Positions 18,853-28,518 of a stretch of DNA of 64,000 nt are shown in pieces. The position numbers were made by a program, and so were the translations under genes. Below the pieces are notes generated by a model. The model searched no databases. It was not told the origin of the DNA and saw only the letters and a program-made list of their open reading frames with translations. The DNA lies in NCBI GenBank assembly GCA_041163745.1, contig JBEAQU010000048.1:1-64000 (forward strand), in the 5' to 3' direction. Numbering within the stretch: position 1 is the first letter of the stretch; each line of letters begins with the position of its first letter. This stretch comes from UBA6168 sp041163745. Lineage in GTDB: Bacteria > Bacteroidota > Bacteroidia > Chitinophagales > Saprospiraceae.

Positions 18853-19764
18853 ATGAATTCAAAGCAAGTTCAAACCATTGTCATCGTCGTATTGCTGCTT
18901 TTGTTGCTGGGTGTGGGTTACTGGGGATATCAGACTCACACGGAGAAGAACCAGTTGGCCGCCATGAACACCAACCTGAACACACAGGTGGAAGACCTTT
19001 CCCAGCTTCGGGACGACCTCCGGCTGGAAGTCGACAGCCTGGAGGCAGCCTACAGCAACCTGGCACAGGAGAATGAGAACCTGCAGGGTTCTCTTGCCGA
19101 AACAAAAAAGAGACTGGAACAAAAGGACGCCTCCCTCCGGAAGATGTCCAAGCAGAACTCTACGGAGAACAAGAACCTGAAAGTACAGATTGAGGAACTG
19201 TTGGCCGCAAAGCTGCAACTGGAATCCTCCATCCAGGCCATTCAGGCGGAAAACGATTCCTTACGTGCCCTCACCGGACAGCTGACGGAGGACCTCGCCT
19301 CCGCCAAGTCGGAGAATGAAGCCCTCAACGCCCTCAACAGCACGATACAGGACGAACTTAAGAAGCTCACGCTCGCCAATTTCAAGGCCAGTGCCTTCCG
19401 GGTGGAAGTCGAGCGGAAAAAACCGAAGGCAACCGCCAAGGCAGGCCGTGCAAGGCGTATCATGGTCAGCTTCGACCTGACGGAGGTCAAGAAGGAATTC
19501 CAGGGTCTCCGCCCCTTGTATCTGGTCATCACGGACGACAAGGGCACGCCCATCAAGACCGAGAATCCGGTTCAGGCAAGGGTCAAGGTCAACAACCAAG
19601 GAATGGACATCATAGCCGTAAAGGTGCAAGACGTGGACGTGGTTCAAAACCAGCGGCTATCCTTTTCCCACGACCTGGAGGAAAAACTCCAGTCGGGTTA
19701 TTACCGCGTAGCGGTATACACGGACATCGGCATGCTGGGGGCTTCCAGCTTCCGGCTGCAGTAA
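18853..19764 (+). CDS. Membrane-anchored coiled-coil protein of unknown function
   Basis: Protein of 303 residues. One N-terminal membrane helix (about 8-26, IVIVVLLLLLLGVGYWGY) is followed by a long coiled coil (about 30-180) rich in Glu, Asn, Leu and Lys with heptad spacing, then a compact beta-rich domain (about 185-303: RRIMVSFDLTEVKKEFQGLR, LYLVITDDKGTPI, YYRVAVYTDIGML). The layout suggests a protein held in the inner membrane with its C-terminal domain in the periplasm. The next gene codes for an OmpA-type lipoprotein that also has a coiled coil, so the two may act in the envelope, but they are separated by a terminator and a promoter. I do not recognise the family. Confidence 0.8.
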   Translation: MNSKQVQTIVIVVLLLLLLGVGYWGYQTHTEKNQLAAMNTNLNTQVEDLSQLRDDLRLEVDSLEAAYSNLAQENENLQGSLAETKKRLEQKDASLRKMSKQNSTENKNLKVQIEELLAAKLQLESSIQAIQAENDSLRALTGQLTEDLASAKSENEALNALNSTIQDELKKLTLANFKASAFRVEVERKKPKATAKAGRARRIMVSFDLTEVKKEFQGLRPLYLVITDDKGTPIKTENPVQARVKVNNQGMDIIAVKVQDVDVVQNQRLSFSHDLEEKLQSGYYRVAVYTDIGMLGASSFRLQ

Positions 19765-19813
19765 CAAACCTGGCCGAGGAATTCCCTTCCCGGCACAATG
19801 ATGCTTTTCATCT

Positions 19814-19847
19814 CGGACGCCCGTCTCCTTCCCTGGACGGGCGTCCG
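19814..19847 (+). terminator. Intrinsic terminator-like hairpin after the coiled-coil gene
   Basis: A perfect 12-bp stem CGGACGCCCGTC / GACGGGCGTCCG with a 10-base loop lies 50 bases after the stop and is followed by TTTC. The T-run is short, so efficiency is uncertain. Confidence 0.65.
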
Positions 19848-20080
19848 TTTCATATCCCAATCCAGGTAGTTGATTCGTCCAACGGCCACCCGCTCACCCT
19901 GTTCTCCGCAGCACCCCCCGGATGACGGGCTACGCAGGCTGGGACGAACGCCCGTCCACCCTGCCCCGGCCCCTTTCCATAAAGTGATTATATTTGCGCG
20001 CAAGCAGGGCGCCCAGCCCTACGCCACCCGATTACATACAGGTGTTTCCCAATCTGCCAAACGGTAGCAATCCAACAAAA
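19848..20080. other. Intergenic remainder before the OmpA lipoprotein gene
   Basis: The gap 19765-20080 holds the terminator hairpin and the -7 box TATATTTG at 19989. I see no gene in it. Confidence 0.5.
19989..19996 (+). promoter_or_regulatory. -7 box of the OmpA lipoprotein gene
   Basis: TATATTTG matches TAnnTTTG exactly, 84 bases before the start codon. No TTTG is found at the expected distance upstream, so the -33 element is weak or absent. Confidence 0.5.
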
Positions 20081-20971
20081 ATGAAGAAGTTCCATCCCGT
20101 ACTGCAGCCCACCCTCCTCCTGGCGACCGTCCTGTCTTCCAACCTCCTGCTGGATTCATGCGTCAGCAAGAAGCTGCACCAGACCGAATTGGCTGTACGG
20201 GACAGTGTCGCCCAGCAGCTGAACGGCAGGGTGCTGGAGCTCAATCGGGAAATCGCCGGTCTGAAACTGGATCTTGCCGAAAGAAAAGGCGAAAACAATG
20301 TCCTTCGAGACCTTCAGACAAAACAGGATACCCACATCGAACGCCTCAAGACCGAAATAGAGAAACTGACGGACCAATCGCTCTCCCAACAACAGTTGCT
20401 GGATATGCGTCTGCAGTCAAAACAAGAGGCGCTGGACCAGGCGGACGACTTCATCCGCCAGGTGCGTACCGCCATCCACGAGCAGGAGCAGGCGCTGGCT
20501 TCCATCGCCACCGAACTGTCGGACGCAGTCACGGATTTCGACAGCACCCGGTTCTACGTCCTTTTGCGGGAGGATGCCGCCGTCTTCGGCATCTCGGAAG
20601 CGCTCCTTTTCAAGCCGGGCAACACCACCTTGCTGAAAACCGCCGCCCCGCTGCTGGAAAAGGTAGCCGAGGTCCTCAGCCGGCATCCAGCGGTTAGCCT
20701 GTTGGTGAAAGCTCATACCGACAACCTGCCTGTCAAAGGAAACGCATATGTCGACAACTGGGACCTGACCGCCCAGCGAGCCGCTGTCATCACCAAAGTA
20801 CTAACCCGCGAATTCTACCTGAACCCCAGCCAGCTGCTGGCCGCCGGCAAAGGGGAATTCGAACCCGTCGCCTCCAACGAATCTCCGGAAGGCCGAGCAC
20901 AAAACCGTCGCATAGAGTTGGTATTGGTCCCGAAGACCAGCAGGATACTCCGCATGGTCAAGGACGAATGA
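20081..20971 (+). CDS. OmpA-family lipoprotein
   Basis: Protein of 296 residues from the ATG at 20081; the frame is open upstream, but only this start gives a signal peptide with a lipobox (NLLLDSC). A coiled coil follows (about 30-130), then a C-terminal OmpA/MotB peptidoglycan-binding domain (about 180-285) with LLVKAHTDNLPVKGNAYVDN, WDLTAQRAAVITKVL and GRAQNRRIEL. It should tether the outer membrane or an envelope complex to peptidoglycan. It has its own -7 box and is a single gene. Confidence 0.88.
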   Translation: MKKFHPVLQPTLLLATVLSSNLLLDSCVSKKLHQTELAVRDSVAQQLNGRVLELNREIAGLKLDLAERKGENNVLRDLQTKQDTHIERLKTEIEKLTDQSLSQQQLLDMRLQSKQEALDQADDFIRQVRTAIHEQEQALASIATELSDAVTDFDSTRFYVLLREDAAVFGISEALLFKPGNTTLLKTAAPLLEKVAEVLSRHPAVSLLVKAHTDNLPVKGNAYVDNWDLTAQRAAVITKVLTREFYLNPSQLLAAGKGEFEPVASNESPEGRAQNRRIELVLVPKTSRILRMVKDE

Positions 20972-21226
20972 AGGGAGTCGCCATCATCGGAAATCTATGG
21001 CGCTTGTTCTCCTGCCAAGCCATCCACCAGCGTGATTTTTGTCACTTTTGCAAATTTTTCAGCTTTTTTAGCCGAACTTTCCAACCTTTGCCGACTCTTG
21101 CGTGTCTATATGGTCGATGATCCGGTAGAATTCCTCACCGGCAAGGCAGCTCACGGCAGCCACCCAATACACCGCTACGACACCGAACATCAATCACAAG
21201 ACTACTTTAAGCGAATCGACAACGCC

Positions 21227-21475
21227 ATGAAGAAAATCGCACCGAACCGCTTGATCTTGTATGTCCTGATTGCCGTCAGTACGGGTTGTTACGTCTACCT
21301 GCAGACTTCACCTTATCCGGCAGGCCGTCCCTATTCCGCCGCTTGCCTTCCGTCCTCCACGGAAGGACCGCGCCAACAGCAGGAAACGGATGATGCATCC
21401 GGAATCACGCTGCCGGATCTTCAACTCATCAAAAAGATCCTGAACCTCACCAAGATGGTCAATCGGGAGTATTAG
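21227..21475 (+). CDS. Small membrane protein, unknown function
   Basis: Protein of 82 residues starting MKKIAPNRLILYVLIAVSTG; one N-terminal membrane helix or signal anchor (about 8-26), then a hydrophilic linker and a C-terminal helix LPDLQLIKKILNLTKMVNRE. Comparable short proteins with a PDxxLIKKI tail are scattered in Bacteroidota, but no function is known to me. The start at 21227 is preferred over an upstream one that would give a non-protein-like extension. It stands alone, convergent with the MBL gene. Confidence 0.6.
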   Translation: MKKIAPNRLILYVLIAVSTGCYVYLQTSPYPAGRPYSAACLPSSTEGPRQQQETDDASGITLPDLQLIKKILNLTKMVNREY

Positions 21476-21600
21476 GCTTGTCGCCAGGATTGGTCCGTTG
21501 CGAAGCATACCCCTGGGTACCGTTTGATTCAGCAAGTTCTTCCGCAATCCTTCCCTGCACTGCGGATTTTTCCGGCACCGTCCGTTTCGCCCGACGACCT

Positions 21601-22500
21601 TCAGACAAGTCCTTTGTCCGTCGCTTTCCGCCAATACCGCAGCAATCCGGACACGGACATCCATGCGGGATTGGCGTACCGGTACCGAATTCGGTCAGCC
21701 GCCCCCACGCCGGCCGCCTCGAGCTGACTTTCCACATACCGCTCGAACAAGGGAATGACCTGCTCCGTCGGTACCGCATCCAGGAAGTAGGGACGCATCC
21801 ATTCCGTCCAACCCGACAATTCCGACCGAAGAGACCGCAGATGCTCGTCAACTGCGGTGACTTCACCGAAGTGTGTCAAGTACAAAGCGGCAGGTCGGAG
21901 GGAGGATAACAATTCTATCGACGACTCCCAAGCCGGAATGTCTATGTCCGGCGGCGGGCACGGCGGCTGCACCACCGCCTGCGACCCGATGCGAATCCCT
22001 GCCACATCTCCCGTGAACACCACCCCTTCGAGTTGCCAGGAGATATGATGGACCGCATGCCCGGGTGTATGCCAGGCGGCGAAACCATGTCCCCCCAGCA
22101 TCAAGGTCTCCCCATGTCCGACCGCAACCAGCCGCTCCGACGGAATCGGTCTCATTTCACCCCAAAGCCGATCCATTTCCGACCCATAGATCTGCCGGGC
22201 GGACGCCATCAGCCTTTCCGGTGCAAGCAAATGCCGCATACCGACAGGATGGACGTATATGGTCGCACCGGCCGCTGCCAAAGCCCAGGCAGCACCGGCA
22301 TGGTCCAGGTGGATATGTGTCAGCAGGGCATGCCGGACATCCGACAGGCTGTATCCATGGGCAAGAAGGGCGGCCCGCAGGGCCGGCAAAGTGGAATGGG
22401 GGCCCGTCTCGACCAAGGTCAGGCCGTCTTCGCCGGGAATGGCATAGGCCGCCACGGCACCGGTAGTGCCCATGAAGTTGAGGTCCAACGTGTGTATCAT
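21601..22500 (-). CDS. MBL-fold metallo-hydrolase
   Basis: Protein of 299 residues without signal peptide. It has the two-zinc motif THIHLDHAG, the third histidine in HTPGHAVHH, the bridging aspartate in VFTGDVAG and a last ligand in YLTHFG, so the active site is complete. The nearest groups are glyoxalase II/RNase Z-like hydrolases of small thioesters or lactones; the substrate cannot be told. The C-terminal third (about 220-299) is helical, as in hydroxyacylglutathione-hydrolase-like proteins of this type. It is a single gene, divergent from the lipoprotein at 22826. Confidence 0.88.
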   Translation of the reverse strand: MIHTLDLNFMGTTGAVAAYAIPGEDGLTLVETGPHSTLPALRAALLAHGYSLSDVRHALLTHIHLDHAGAAWALAAAGATIYVHPVGMRHLLAPERLMASARQIYGSEMDRLWGEMRPIPSERLVAVGHGETLMLGGHGFAAWHTPGHAVHHISWQLEGVVFTGDVAGIRIGSQAVVQPPCPPPDIDIPAWESSIELLSSLRPAALYLTHFGEVTAVDEHLRSLRSELSGWTEWMRPYFLDAVPTEQVIPLFERYVESQLEAAGVGAADRIRYRYANPAWMSVSGLLRYWRKATDKGLV

Positions 22501-22825
22501 AATCTTAGAAGCGAAAAATCCTTAAGCAGCGCTTTGGTGGCGCAACCTGCCGGCAGCGGGGTGCCCTGGAAGAAATCGGCGGACCGCAACCTGCCGACAT
22601 GAGCGGACGGGACGGTTCCGATATTTTTATCCGACTGAAACCCAAGGGGTGGATTCCTACGTTTAAACAGCTCGATGAAATCCGCCGGACAACAACCGGT
22701 ACGCCGTGCATGCCGCCGGAGCGGCAGGTCGCTCCCAGGCAACCGTCGTTTGCCTCCGGCAGTCTCCACAACGGGAGCCGTCGCTGCGCGAACAGGACTA
22801 AAGTTACATCATAAATTTCAATGCC
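22501..22825. other. Divergent intergenic region, no gene seen
   Basis: These 325 bases separate two start codons and must hold promoters for both. Near the right end CTAAAGTTACATC is only weakly promoter-like. GTTTAAAC occurs at 22661. Confidence 0.4.
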
Positions 22826-23515
22826 ATGAATACAAAGCGTTTGTTTTTAGCAGCCTTTCCTGTCATCCTGGCCATCAGCTGCCGGCAGGATGTTCCGGAG
22901 CAGGGGTCTGAGGGATTCTCAGCAGAAACGGAGGACACCCTTTCCTACACGAAGGAAGACCCGGTCCGGTCTGAAGACGGGCTTTTCGAAACGGTGGCGG
23001 TGGTCGACACCCTGACCGGACAGGTCACCCGTAAACAACGGGCGCTACAGGCGCTGAGCTCGGCCGTCGGCCCCCAGGGGGTCATCCGCATGGACCCTGT
23101 CAAGCCATCCTACAATCCACCCGCCCCTTCCTCCGAACAACAGTCCCGCGTCATCCGTGTGCTGACGGACCGTTACTGGAGCGTCTGGGGACTGGTGAAG
23201 ATCAACGACCCGGCCGCCAACAATCTGAACAAAGGGGTTTGGTTCCAATTCAATCCGGACGGATCCTACCTGTACGGCCAATTCGATGACTCGATCGGCA
23301 AAGGTGCCTGGACCTTCGACGGAAACCAAGCCACCTTGCTGATGGATTCGGAACTCCTGGGAGACGACCGGGAATGGCGAATCAAGATTGGCAATGCCGA
23401 GGATGAAATGCTTTGGATCGGCACCACACGTTTCGCCAACACGAACGTACAACTCAAACTCAAGAAGTACGACGCCATCCCGCAGTCGATGGAGGAAATG
23501 GGATACGAGGAATGA
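22826..23515 (+). CDS. Lipoprotein with C-terminal lipocalin-like domain
   Basis: Protein of 229 residues with signal and lipobox cysteine at residue 19 (FPVILAISC). Residues 20-105 are low-complexity, rich in Glu, Asp, Pro and Ser. Residues about 110-220 start DRYWSVWGLVKIND and contain WFQFNPDGSYLYGQFDD and AWTFDGNQATLLM, a small beta-barrel of the kind seen in Bacteroidota lipocalin-like domains. Function unknown. It is followed 190 bases later by the transporter gene, which has its own promoter. Confidence 0.8.
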   Translation: MNTKRLFLAAFPVILAISCRQDVPEQGSEGFSAETEDTLSYTKEDPVRSEDGLFETVAVVDTLTGQVTRKQRALQALSSAVGPQGVIRMDPVKPSYNPPAPSSEQQSRVIRVLTDRYWSVWGLVKINDPAANNLNKGVWFQFNPDGSYLYGQFDDSIGKGAWTFDGNQATLLMDSELLGDDREWRIKIGNAEDEMLWIGTTRFANTNVQLKLKKYDAIPQSMEEMGYEE

Positions 23516-23577
23516 CGAACGGCACCCCGTCGACCGCGACGGCCGCGGCCGACCACTAAAAATACCAGGGAGAATGC

Positions 23578-23607
23578 TTGCCGGGGGACAATCCGTTTTT
23601 ATATTTA
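23578..23607 (+). promoter_or_regulatory. Promoter of the SLC45-type transporter gene
   Basis: CTTG at 23577 (TTG 23578-23580) is followed after 19 bases by TATATTTA (23600-23607), one base off the TAnnTTTG consensus. It lies about 100 bases upstream of the start at 23706. Confidence 0.55.
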
Positions 23608-23705
23608 CGAGGGGAATATCGGGCCTGCCGTCCGAGATGCAGGGTGTGGGCGCTCCTTCGAGAACGAAGCCGCCTGCCTGCTTACAACAGCACAAAACGG
23701 AAAAA

Positions 23706-25223
23706 ATGGTCACCAAACCTACCTTGTCCTTCTGGCAGATATGGAACATGAGTTTCGGATTCCTGGGTATTCAGTTCGGTTTCGCGCTGCAGAACGCGAA
23801 CGTCAGCCGGATTTTCGAGACCCTCGGGGCCGATATCGAAGACATTCCGATCCTTTGGGTGGCGGCCCCGCTCACAGGGCTGGTGGTGCAGCCCGTCGTA
23901 GGCTACCTGAGCGACCGCACTTGGAACCGCCTGGGGCGCCGACGCCCTTACTTCCTGGTCGGTGCCCTGCTGGCCTCCGCCGCCCTGTTCGTCATGCCCA
24001 ACAGCCCGGTTTTATGGTTTGCCGCGGGCATGTTATGGATCATGGATGCTTCCATCAACATTTCCATGGAACCATTCCGTGCGTTTGTCGGTGACAACCT
24101 GCCGGATGAGCAACGGACGGCTGGCTTCGCCATGCAGAGTTTCTTCATCGGCACCGGTGCGGTCGTCGCCTCGCTGTTGCCCTATGTGCTGACAAATTGG
24201 TTCGGCGTCAGTAACGAAGCGACGGAAGGCGCCATTCCGGATTCCGTGAAGTGGTCGTTCTATCTTGGCGGCAGCATATTCCTGGCTGCCGTGCTATGGA
24301 CCGTTTTCATGTCGTCCGAATATAGTCCGGCCGAAATGGCCGCCTTCGAGGGTGTCGTCGAATCGCAACACGCGACGGGGCACTCGCAGACCCTGGCGAC
24401 ACCCCAAGTCATGACCGCTCAGAAACGGCTCGGAGGAATTTTCCTGCTGACAGGAGCCGGCCTGACCTACTGGTTCCAACAAGCCGGCCTGAAGAAGGAC
24501 CTGTATATTCTGTCCATCGGGCTGCTCGTCACCGGCATGCTGTTCCTGCTGGCTTGGTTGCTGCAACGCAACAGGAGCAGCAACGGCTTCACTACCATGG
24601 TCAATGACCTGCTGTGTATGCCCGCCACCATGCGGCAGCTGGCCGTCGTACAGTTTTTCTCCTGGTTCGCCTTGTTCTCCATGTGGATTTATACGACGGC
24701 GGCGGTGACCAGGGAAATCTATGGTGCGGAGGAACCCAACGCCCCGGGCTACAACGAAGGAGCGAATTGGGTCGGGGTTTGCTTCGCCGTATACAGCGGT
24801 GTATCGGCCCTCATGGCCTTCCTGCTGCCGATATTGGCCAGGAAAACCGGCAGGAAGGCCACCCACGCCATGTGTCTTGTAGCCGGAGCGGCGGGGCTGG
24901 CCAGCATTTTTGTCATCCGGGACCCCCACCTGCTGCTCCTGTCCATGGTTGGCATCGGTATCGCCTGGGCTTCCATCGTTTCCATGCCCTACGCCATCCT
25001 GACCGGGGCGCTGCCCGCCTCCAAAATGGGATATTACATGGGCGTCTTCAATTTTTTCATCGTCATCCCGCAGATCGTGGCGGCATCCATCCTGGGCTTC
25101 TTTGTTTCCCGCTTCTTCGCTGGGGAGGCGATCTATGCCATGCTGATCGGAGGGATTTCCTTCCTCCTGGCTGCGGGATACACCTTTCTTGTGGAGGACG
25201 GCCGGCAGCCCCAGGTCGAGTGA
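23706..25223 (+). CDS. MFS sugar transporter of the SLC45/maltose-sucrose permease type
   Basis: Protein of 505 residues with 12 membrane segments. The start at 23706 (MVTKPTLSFWQIWNMSFGFL) matches the family; the open frame further upstream overlaps the lipoprotein gene and is not used. Signatures are FGFALQNANVSRIFETLGA, GYLSDRTWNRLGRRRPY and DASINISMEPFRAFVGDNLP, typical of Bacteroidota permeases that import maltose or other glucosides with protons. It has a single-gene setting with no glycosidase next to it, so the substrate is open. The convergent neighbour is an SMP-30 lactonase gene. Confidence 0.9.
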   Translation: MVTKPTLSFWQIWNMSFGFLGIQFGFALQNANVSRIFETLGADIEDIPILWVAAPLTGLVVQPVVGYLSDRTWNRLGRRRPYFLVGALLASAALFVMPNSPVLWFAAGMLWIMDASINISMEPFRAFVGDNLPDEQRTAGFAMQSFFIGTGAVVASLLPYVLTNWFGVSNEATEGAIPDSVKWSFYLGGSIFLAAVLWTVFMSSEYSPAEMAAFEGVVESQHATGHSQTLATPQVMTAQKRLGGIFLLTGAGLTYWFQQAGLKKDLYILSIGLLVTGMLFLLAWLLQRNRSSNGFTTMVNDLLCMPATMRQLAVVQFFSWFALFSMWIYTTAAVTREIYGAEEPNAPGYNEGANWVGVCFAVYSGVSALMAFLLPILARKTGRKATHAMCLVAGAAGLASIFVIRDPHLLLLSMVGIGIAWASIVSMPYAILTGALPASKMGYYMGVFNFFIVIPQIVAASILGFFVSRFFAGEAIYAMLIGGISFLLAAGYTFLVEDGRQPQVE

Positions 25224-25233
25224 TTGCCGGCAG

Positions 25234-25256
25234 GCCTGATCAGGCTTGTTCTTTTT
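25234..25256 (+). terminator. Weak terminator-like palindrome after the transporter gene
   Basis: The 12-bp palindrome GCCTGATCAGGC is followed by TTGTTCTTTTT, 10 bases after the stop. As a hairpin it has only 4 pairs with a GATC loop, so it may or may not terminate. Confidence 0.35.
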
Positions 25257-25387
25257 ATGCTTGGGAATTCTTGAAGAAAAGGAGGTTGACCATGGCCTGC
25301 AGTCAGCAAGCCGCAGCCAAGAGCACACTTTTCAGACCAGACTGCCACGGACCTTCTCTCACCGACCGTCCGGCTCGTTCTTGTACG

Positions 25388-26440
25388 TCAACGAAGGCGA
25401 ACCCGACATAAGTACTGGTGAGCGGTGACATACAAGGTGTGGCCGGCTGTATCCAGGGCACAGTTAGCGGTGGCCACCCCCGTGAGAAAGCGCCCTATCG
25501 GTGTTCCGTCCGGCCGGAACACCCAAACACCACCGGGACCGGTTGCAAAAATCCTTCCCTCCGCGTCCACCTTCAGCCCGTCCGGAAGCCCTTTCCACCG
25601 ATCCCCCACCTGGTCGGTGGCATCATGAAAAATCCTGCCGTTCCGCAGCGTACCGTCCGGTGCTACATCATAAGCATGCCAGCATGCATTTTCCGGGTCT
25701 GAATTGGCTACATACAAGGTGTTTCCATCGGGCGACAACGCAATGCCGTTCGGCCTGGTGAGGGTATCCGCCAACAAGGTGACCTGCCCGGCCGTATCGA
25801 TGCGAAATACCCCTTGGAAGGGCAGCTGCTTGTCGGGATCCTCCATTTTTCCCGGCAGGCCATAGGGAGGGTCGGTGAAATAACAATTGCCCTGACGGTC
25901 GAAACAAAGGTCGTTCGGACTGTTGAATCGCTCCCCCTGGAATTGGTCCGCCAAGGTCCGGTAGACCGGAACAGGGGCGGACAATGGGGCCTGCAGCACC
26001 GCCACCCGACGGTCGCCATGCTGACAAAGCGCCAGTTCGCCGGACGGAAGCAAAGCCAACCCGTTGGCGCCCGGCTCATCCCCTGCCGTACCGGTCCCGG
26101 TATAACCGGAGGGCGTCAGCCAGAGCCGCACACCAGTGGAAGCCTGCCAGGCAAAGACCTTGTTCTGCGGAACATCGGTGAACAGCAACAGGGAATCCGA
26201 TGCCACCCACAAGGGGCCCTCCGCCCAGACAAAACCATCCCCCAGCACCTCTATGGCGGCGGTGGAATCCACAATATCATCCATGTCCGGAAGAAATCGC
26301 TCGATGGAACCGATGCTCGGATAACTCGCAGTTGCCTTTTCCCCGGACGGATGCGGTTCCGAACGACAGGAACCGAGCAAGCACAACAAAATGAAGCAGC
26401 AGGTCGCCCGGACGGACAAGCGGAGCATACGAGGGCCCAT
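25388..26440 (-). CDS. SMP-30/gluconolactonase family lipoprotein
   Basis: Protein of 350 residues with a signal peptide and lipobox cysteine (LLCLLGSC). The mature part is the six-bladed SMP-30 propeller. Metal-site motifs are present: VWAEGPLWV (Glu), FNSPNDLCFD (Asn) and RPNGIALSPDGNTLYVAN (Asn, Asp). It should hydrolyse a sugar lactone in the periplasm or at the cell surface, such as gluconolactone formed by a periplasmic sugar dehydrogenase. It stands alone, divergent from purM and convergent with the sugar transporter. Confidence 0.9.
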   Translation of the reverse strand: MGPRMLRLSVRATCCFILLCLLGSCRSEPHPSGEKATASYPSIGSIERFLPDMDDIVDSTAAIEVLGDGFVWAEGPLWVASDSLLLFTDVPQNKVFAWQASTGVRLWLTPSGYTGTGTAGDEPGANGLALLPSGELALCQHGDRRVAVLQAPLSAPVPVYRTLADQFQGERFNSPNDLCFDRQGNCYFTDPPYGLPGKMEDPDKQLPFQGVFRIDTAGQVTLLADTLTRPNGIALSPDGNTLYVANSDPENACWHAYDVAPDGTLRNGRIFHDATDQVGDRWKGLPDGLKVDAEGRIFATGPGGVWVFRPDGTPIGRFLTGVATANCALDTAGHTLYVTAHQYLCRVRLR

Positions 26441-26620
26441 GAGCAGGATTTTTCAGCGTTTTTCCGAACGGTCCTTTGACAAGGCGCTGCCATTGACCGT
26501 CCGCAGACTATCAGGAAACACGAATGTAGCAAAAATCGGCCAAGCGCTAAATGGATTGGAGTCGAACCCTTACTTTTATCCCCGAACAGGACCGGTGCCA
26601 CCGGTGCAATCCACAGCCAC

Positions 26621-27805
26621 ATGAAGAACAAGTATGACCTCCGTGGGGTTTCCGCCGGAAAAGAGGATGTGCATGAAGCCATTCAACAGTTGGACAAGGG
26701 TCTGTACCCGAATGCCTTCTGCAAGATACTCCCCGACATCGTCGGCAGCAGCGACCGGTACTGCAACATCATGCATGCAGACACCGCTGGCACGAAAACC
26801 AGCCTGGCCTATCTGTACTGGAAGGAAACCGGCGACCTCTCCGTCTGGGAGGGCATCGTACAGGATGCACTGGTAATGAACCTGGATGACATGGCCTGCG
26901 TCGGTTGCGTCGATGACATCATCCTCTCCTCCACCATCGGCCGCAACAAACACCTCATTCCGGGAGCCGTCGTCCGGGCCCTCATCCATGCCTCCTCCCG
27001 CTTCGCCAAGCGGATGGAGGAACACGGCATCAGGCTCCATCTTTCAGGTGGTGAAACCGCCGATGTCGGCGACATTGTCAGAACAGTGGACGTGGGTTTC
27101 ACCACCTTCGCACGAATGAAACGCAGTGACTTGGTCATCAATGATATAAAAGACGGGGATATCATCGTGGGCCTGGCCAGTTTCGGCCAGGCCACTTATG
27201 AGGACGAATACAACGGCGGGATGGGCAGCAACGGACTGACCGGCGCAAGACACGATGTCCTGTCGCAGCATTACGCAGCAAAATACCCGGAAAGTTTCGA
27301 CCCCAACACCCCTTCGGCAGTGGTGTATACCGGTGACAGGCGGCTCACCGACCCAATCCGCCTGCCGGACGGACGGGAGACAACGGTCGGCAAGCTGCTG
27401 CTGTCACCAACACGGACCTACCTTCCCGTGCTGAAGAAAATCCTTGAGGAGTTCTCCGGAAAAAGAAGGTCAGCCCTTCACGGCATCATCCACTGCACCG
27501 GCGGCGGCCAGACCAAGGTGCTGCATTTCATTCAGGACAAACGCGTCGTCAAGGACAACCTCTTCCCGCCACCACCCCTCTTCTCCCTCATCCGGGAATC
27601 GTCGCGGACCCAATGGCAGGAGATGTACCAGGTCTTCAACATGGGCCACCGGCTGGAAGTGTACCTTCCGGAAGAGGAGGCCCAGGCCATCATCGCCATC
27701 GCCCGCTTCTTCAACATAGAGGCCCGTATCATCGGTCGGGTCGAGAATGCCTCCGGCCGGTCGGTCGTCATCCACGGACCCGACGGAATCTTGGAATACG
27801 CCTGA
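26621..27805 (+). CDS. purM: Phosphoribosylformylglycinamidine cyclo-ligase, Bacteroidota type
   Basis: Protein of 394 residues with the AIR-synthase fold: N-terminal ATP-binding part with HADTAGTKTSLAYLYWK, ALVMNLDDMACVG and LSGGETADVGD, then the C-terminal domain with IHCTGGGQTKVLHF and FNMGHRLEVYLPEE. Bacteroidota have this longer, divergent PurM. It makes aminoimidazole ribonucleotide (AIR) from FGAM and ATP, the fifth step of purine synthesis, in the cytoplasm. It is a single gene with a poor -7-like TACTTTTA about 50 bases upstream. Confidence 0.9.
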   Translation: MKNKYDLRGVSAGKEDVHEAIQQLDKGLYPNAFCKILPDIVGSSDRYCNIMHADTAGTKTSLAYLYWKETGDLSVWEGIVQDALVMNLDDMACVGCVDDIILSSTIGRNKHLIPGAVVRALIHASSRFAKRMEEHGIRLHLSGGETADVGDIVRTVDVGFTTFARMKRSDLVINDIKDGDIIVGLASFGQATYEDEYNGGMGSNGLTGARHDVLSQHYAAKYPESFDPNTPSAVVYTGDRRLTDPIRLPDGRETTVGKLLLSPTRTYLPVLKKILEEFSGKRRSALHGIIHCTGGGQTKVLHFIQDKRVVKDNLFPPPPLFSLIRESSRTQWQEMYQVFNMGHRLEVYLPEEEAQAIIAIARFFNIEARIIGRVENASGRSVVIHGPDGILEYA

Positions 27806-28518
27806 ATCCAGGTACACCCGTCCTGTATCCCCTTCCCGCATCACCAGGCAGGGACAGCCATTCATTTCATCGGCGCTACATATTATATTTTTTTTTATTA
27901 AAATGGCATAGTTTTAGATGCATTAGATATATTGTTTATTTGACCGGTCATTCGGATCGTCGTCATATCGGAACAAGGATTGACCGGAAGCAGAAACTGA
28001 ACAACAAACACCCACCTGTAAACACAGACTGTTGCGGAAGCAGGCGCAAGCATGTGCAAGGTTTTTCCAAGGACATGCTGCCTGTTCTTCCGGTTTCCGG
28101 AAGCAAAGGATTCGCAACAGAGAACTCCCGCACCGGAAACATTCCGCTCAGCGTTAGGATGGGTGTCCGAGGGGGCGGGCAATCCCGCCGGCTGGGTGTT
28201 CCCCAGGGACGCTGTCCAGGAACACCGGAAGACATACCGTGGGAAATCCTTCATGCAGTTGTTCACCAAGGCACTTTCGCCGCTTCCGTTGTCTCCGGCA
28301 AGGCGATGTTCTACCCAGCCTCCCCAGGGTTATCGTCCGGAAGGCTGACCGCGAGGTTTCGAAGCGGACGGAACGATCGAACGCTTACGGTGGATAAGGG
28401 GCACTAACCGACCGTCCCAGACGTTGCCAACGTCACCGGTATGAATGATTCGGCAGTGTAACAAACCAAACTTATGGTGGCAAGCTCCAGAATGAGCGTG
28501 AAAAAACCCTCTGTTCCC
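27806..28518. other. 713-base gene-free region
   Basis: The left part (27880-27960) is very AT-rich with a run of T and probably contains the promoter of the T9SS trio. The right part is GC-rich and has several open frames on both strands, but none has a signal, domain or composition that I would call a gene. Confidence 0.5.

Noticed and set aside
27613..28407. Open frame of 264 codons overlapping the end of purM
   Set aside because: The first part is a shifted frame of purM and the rest lies in an AT-rich promoter-like stretch; no domain is seen.
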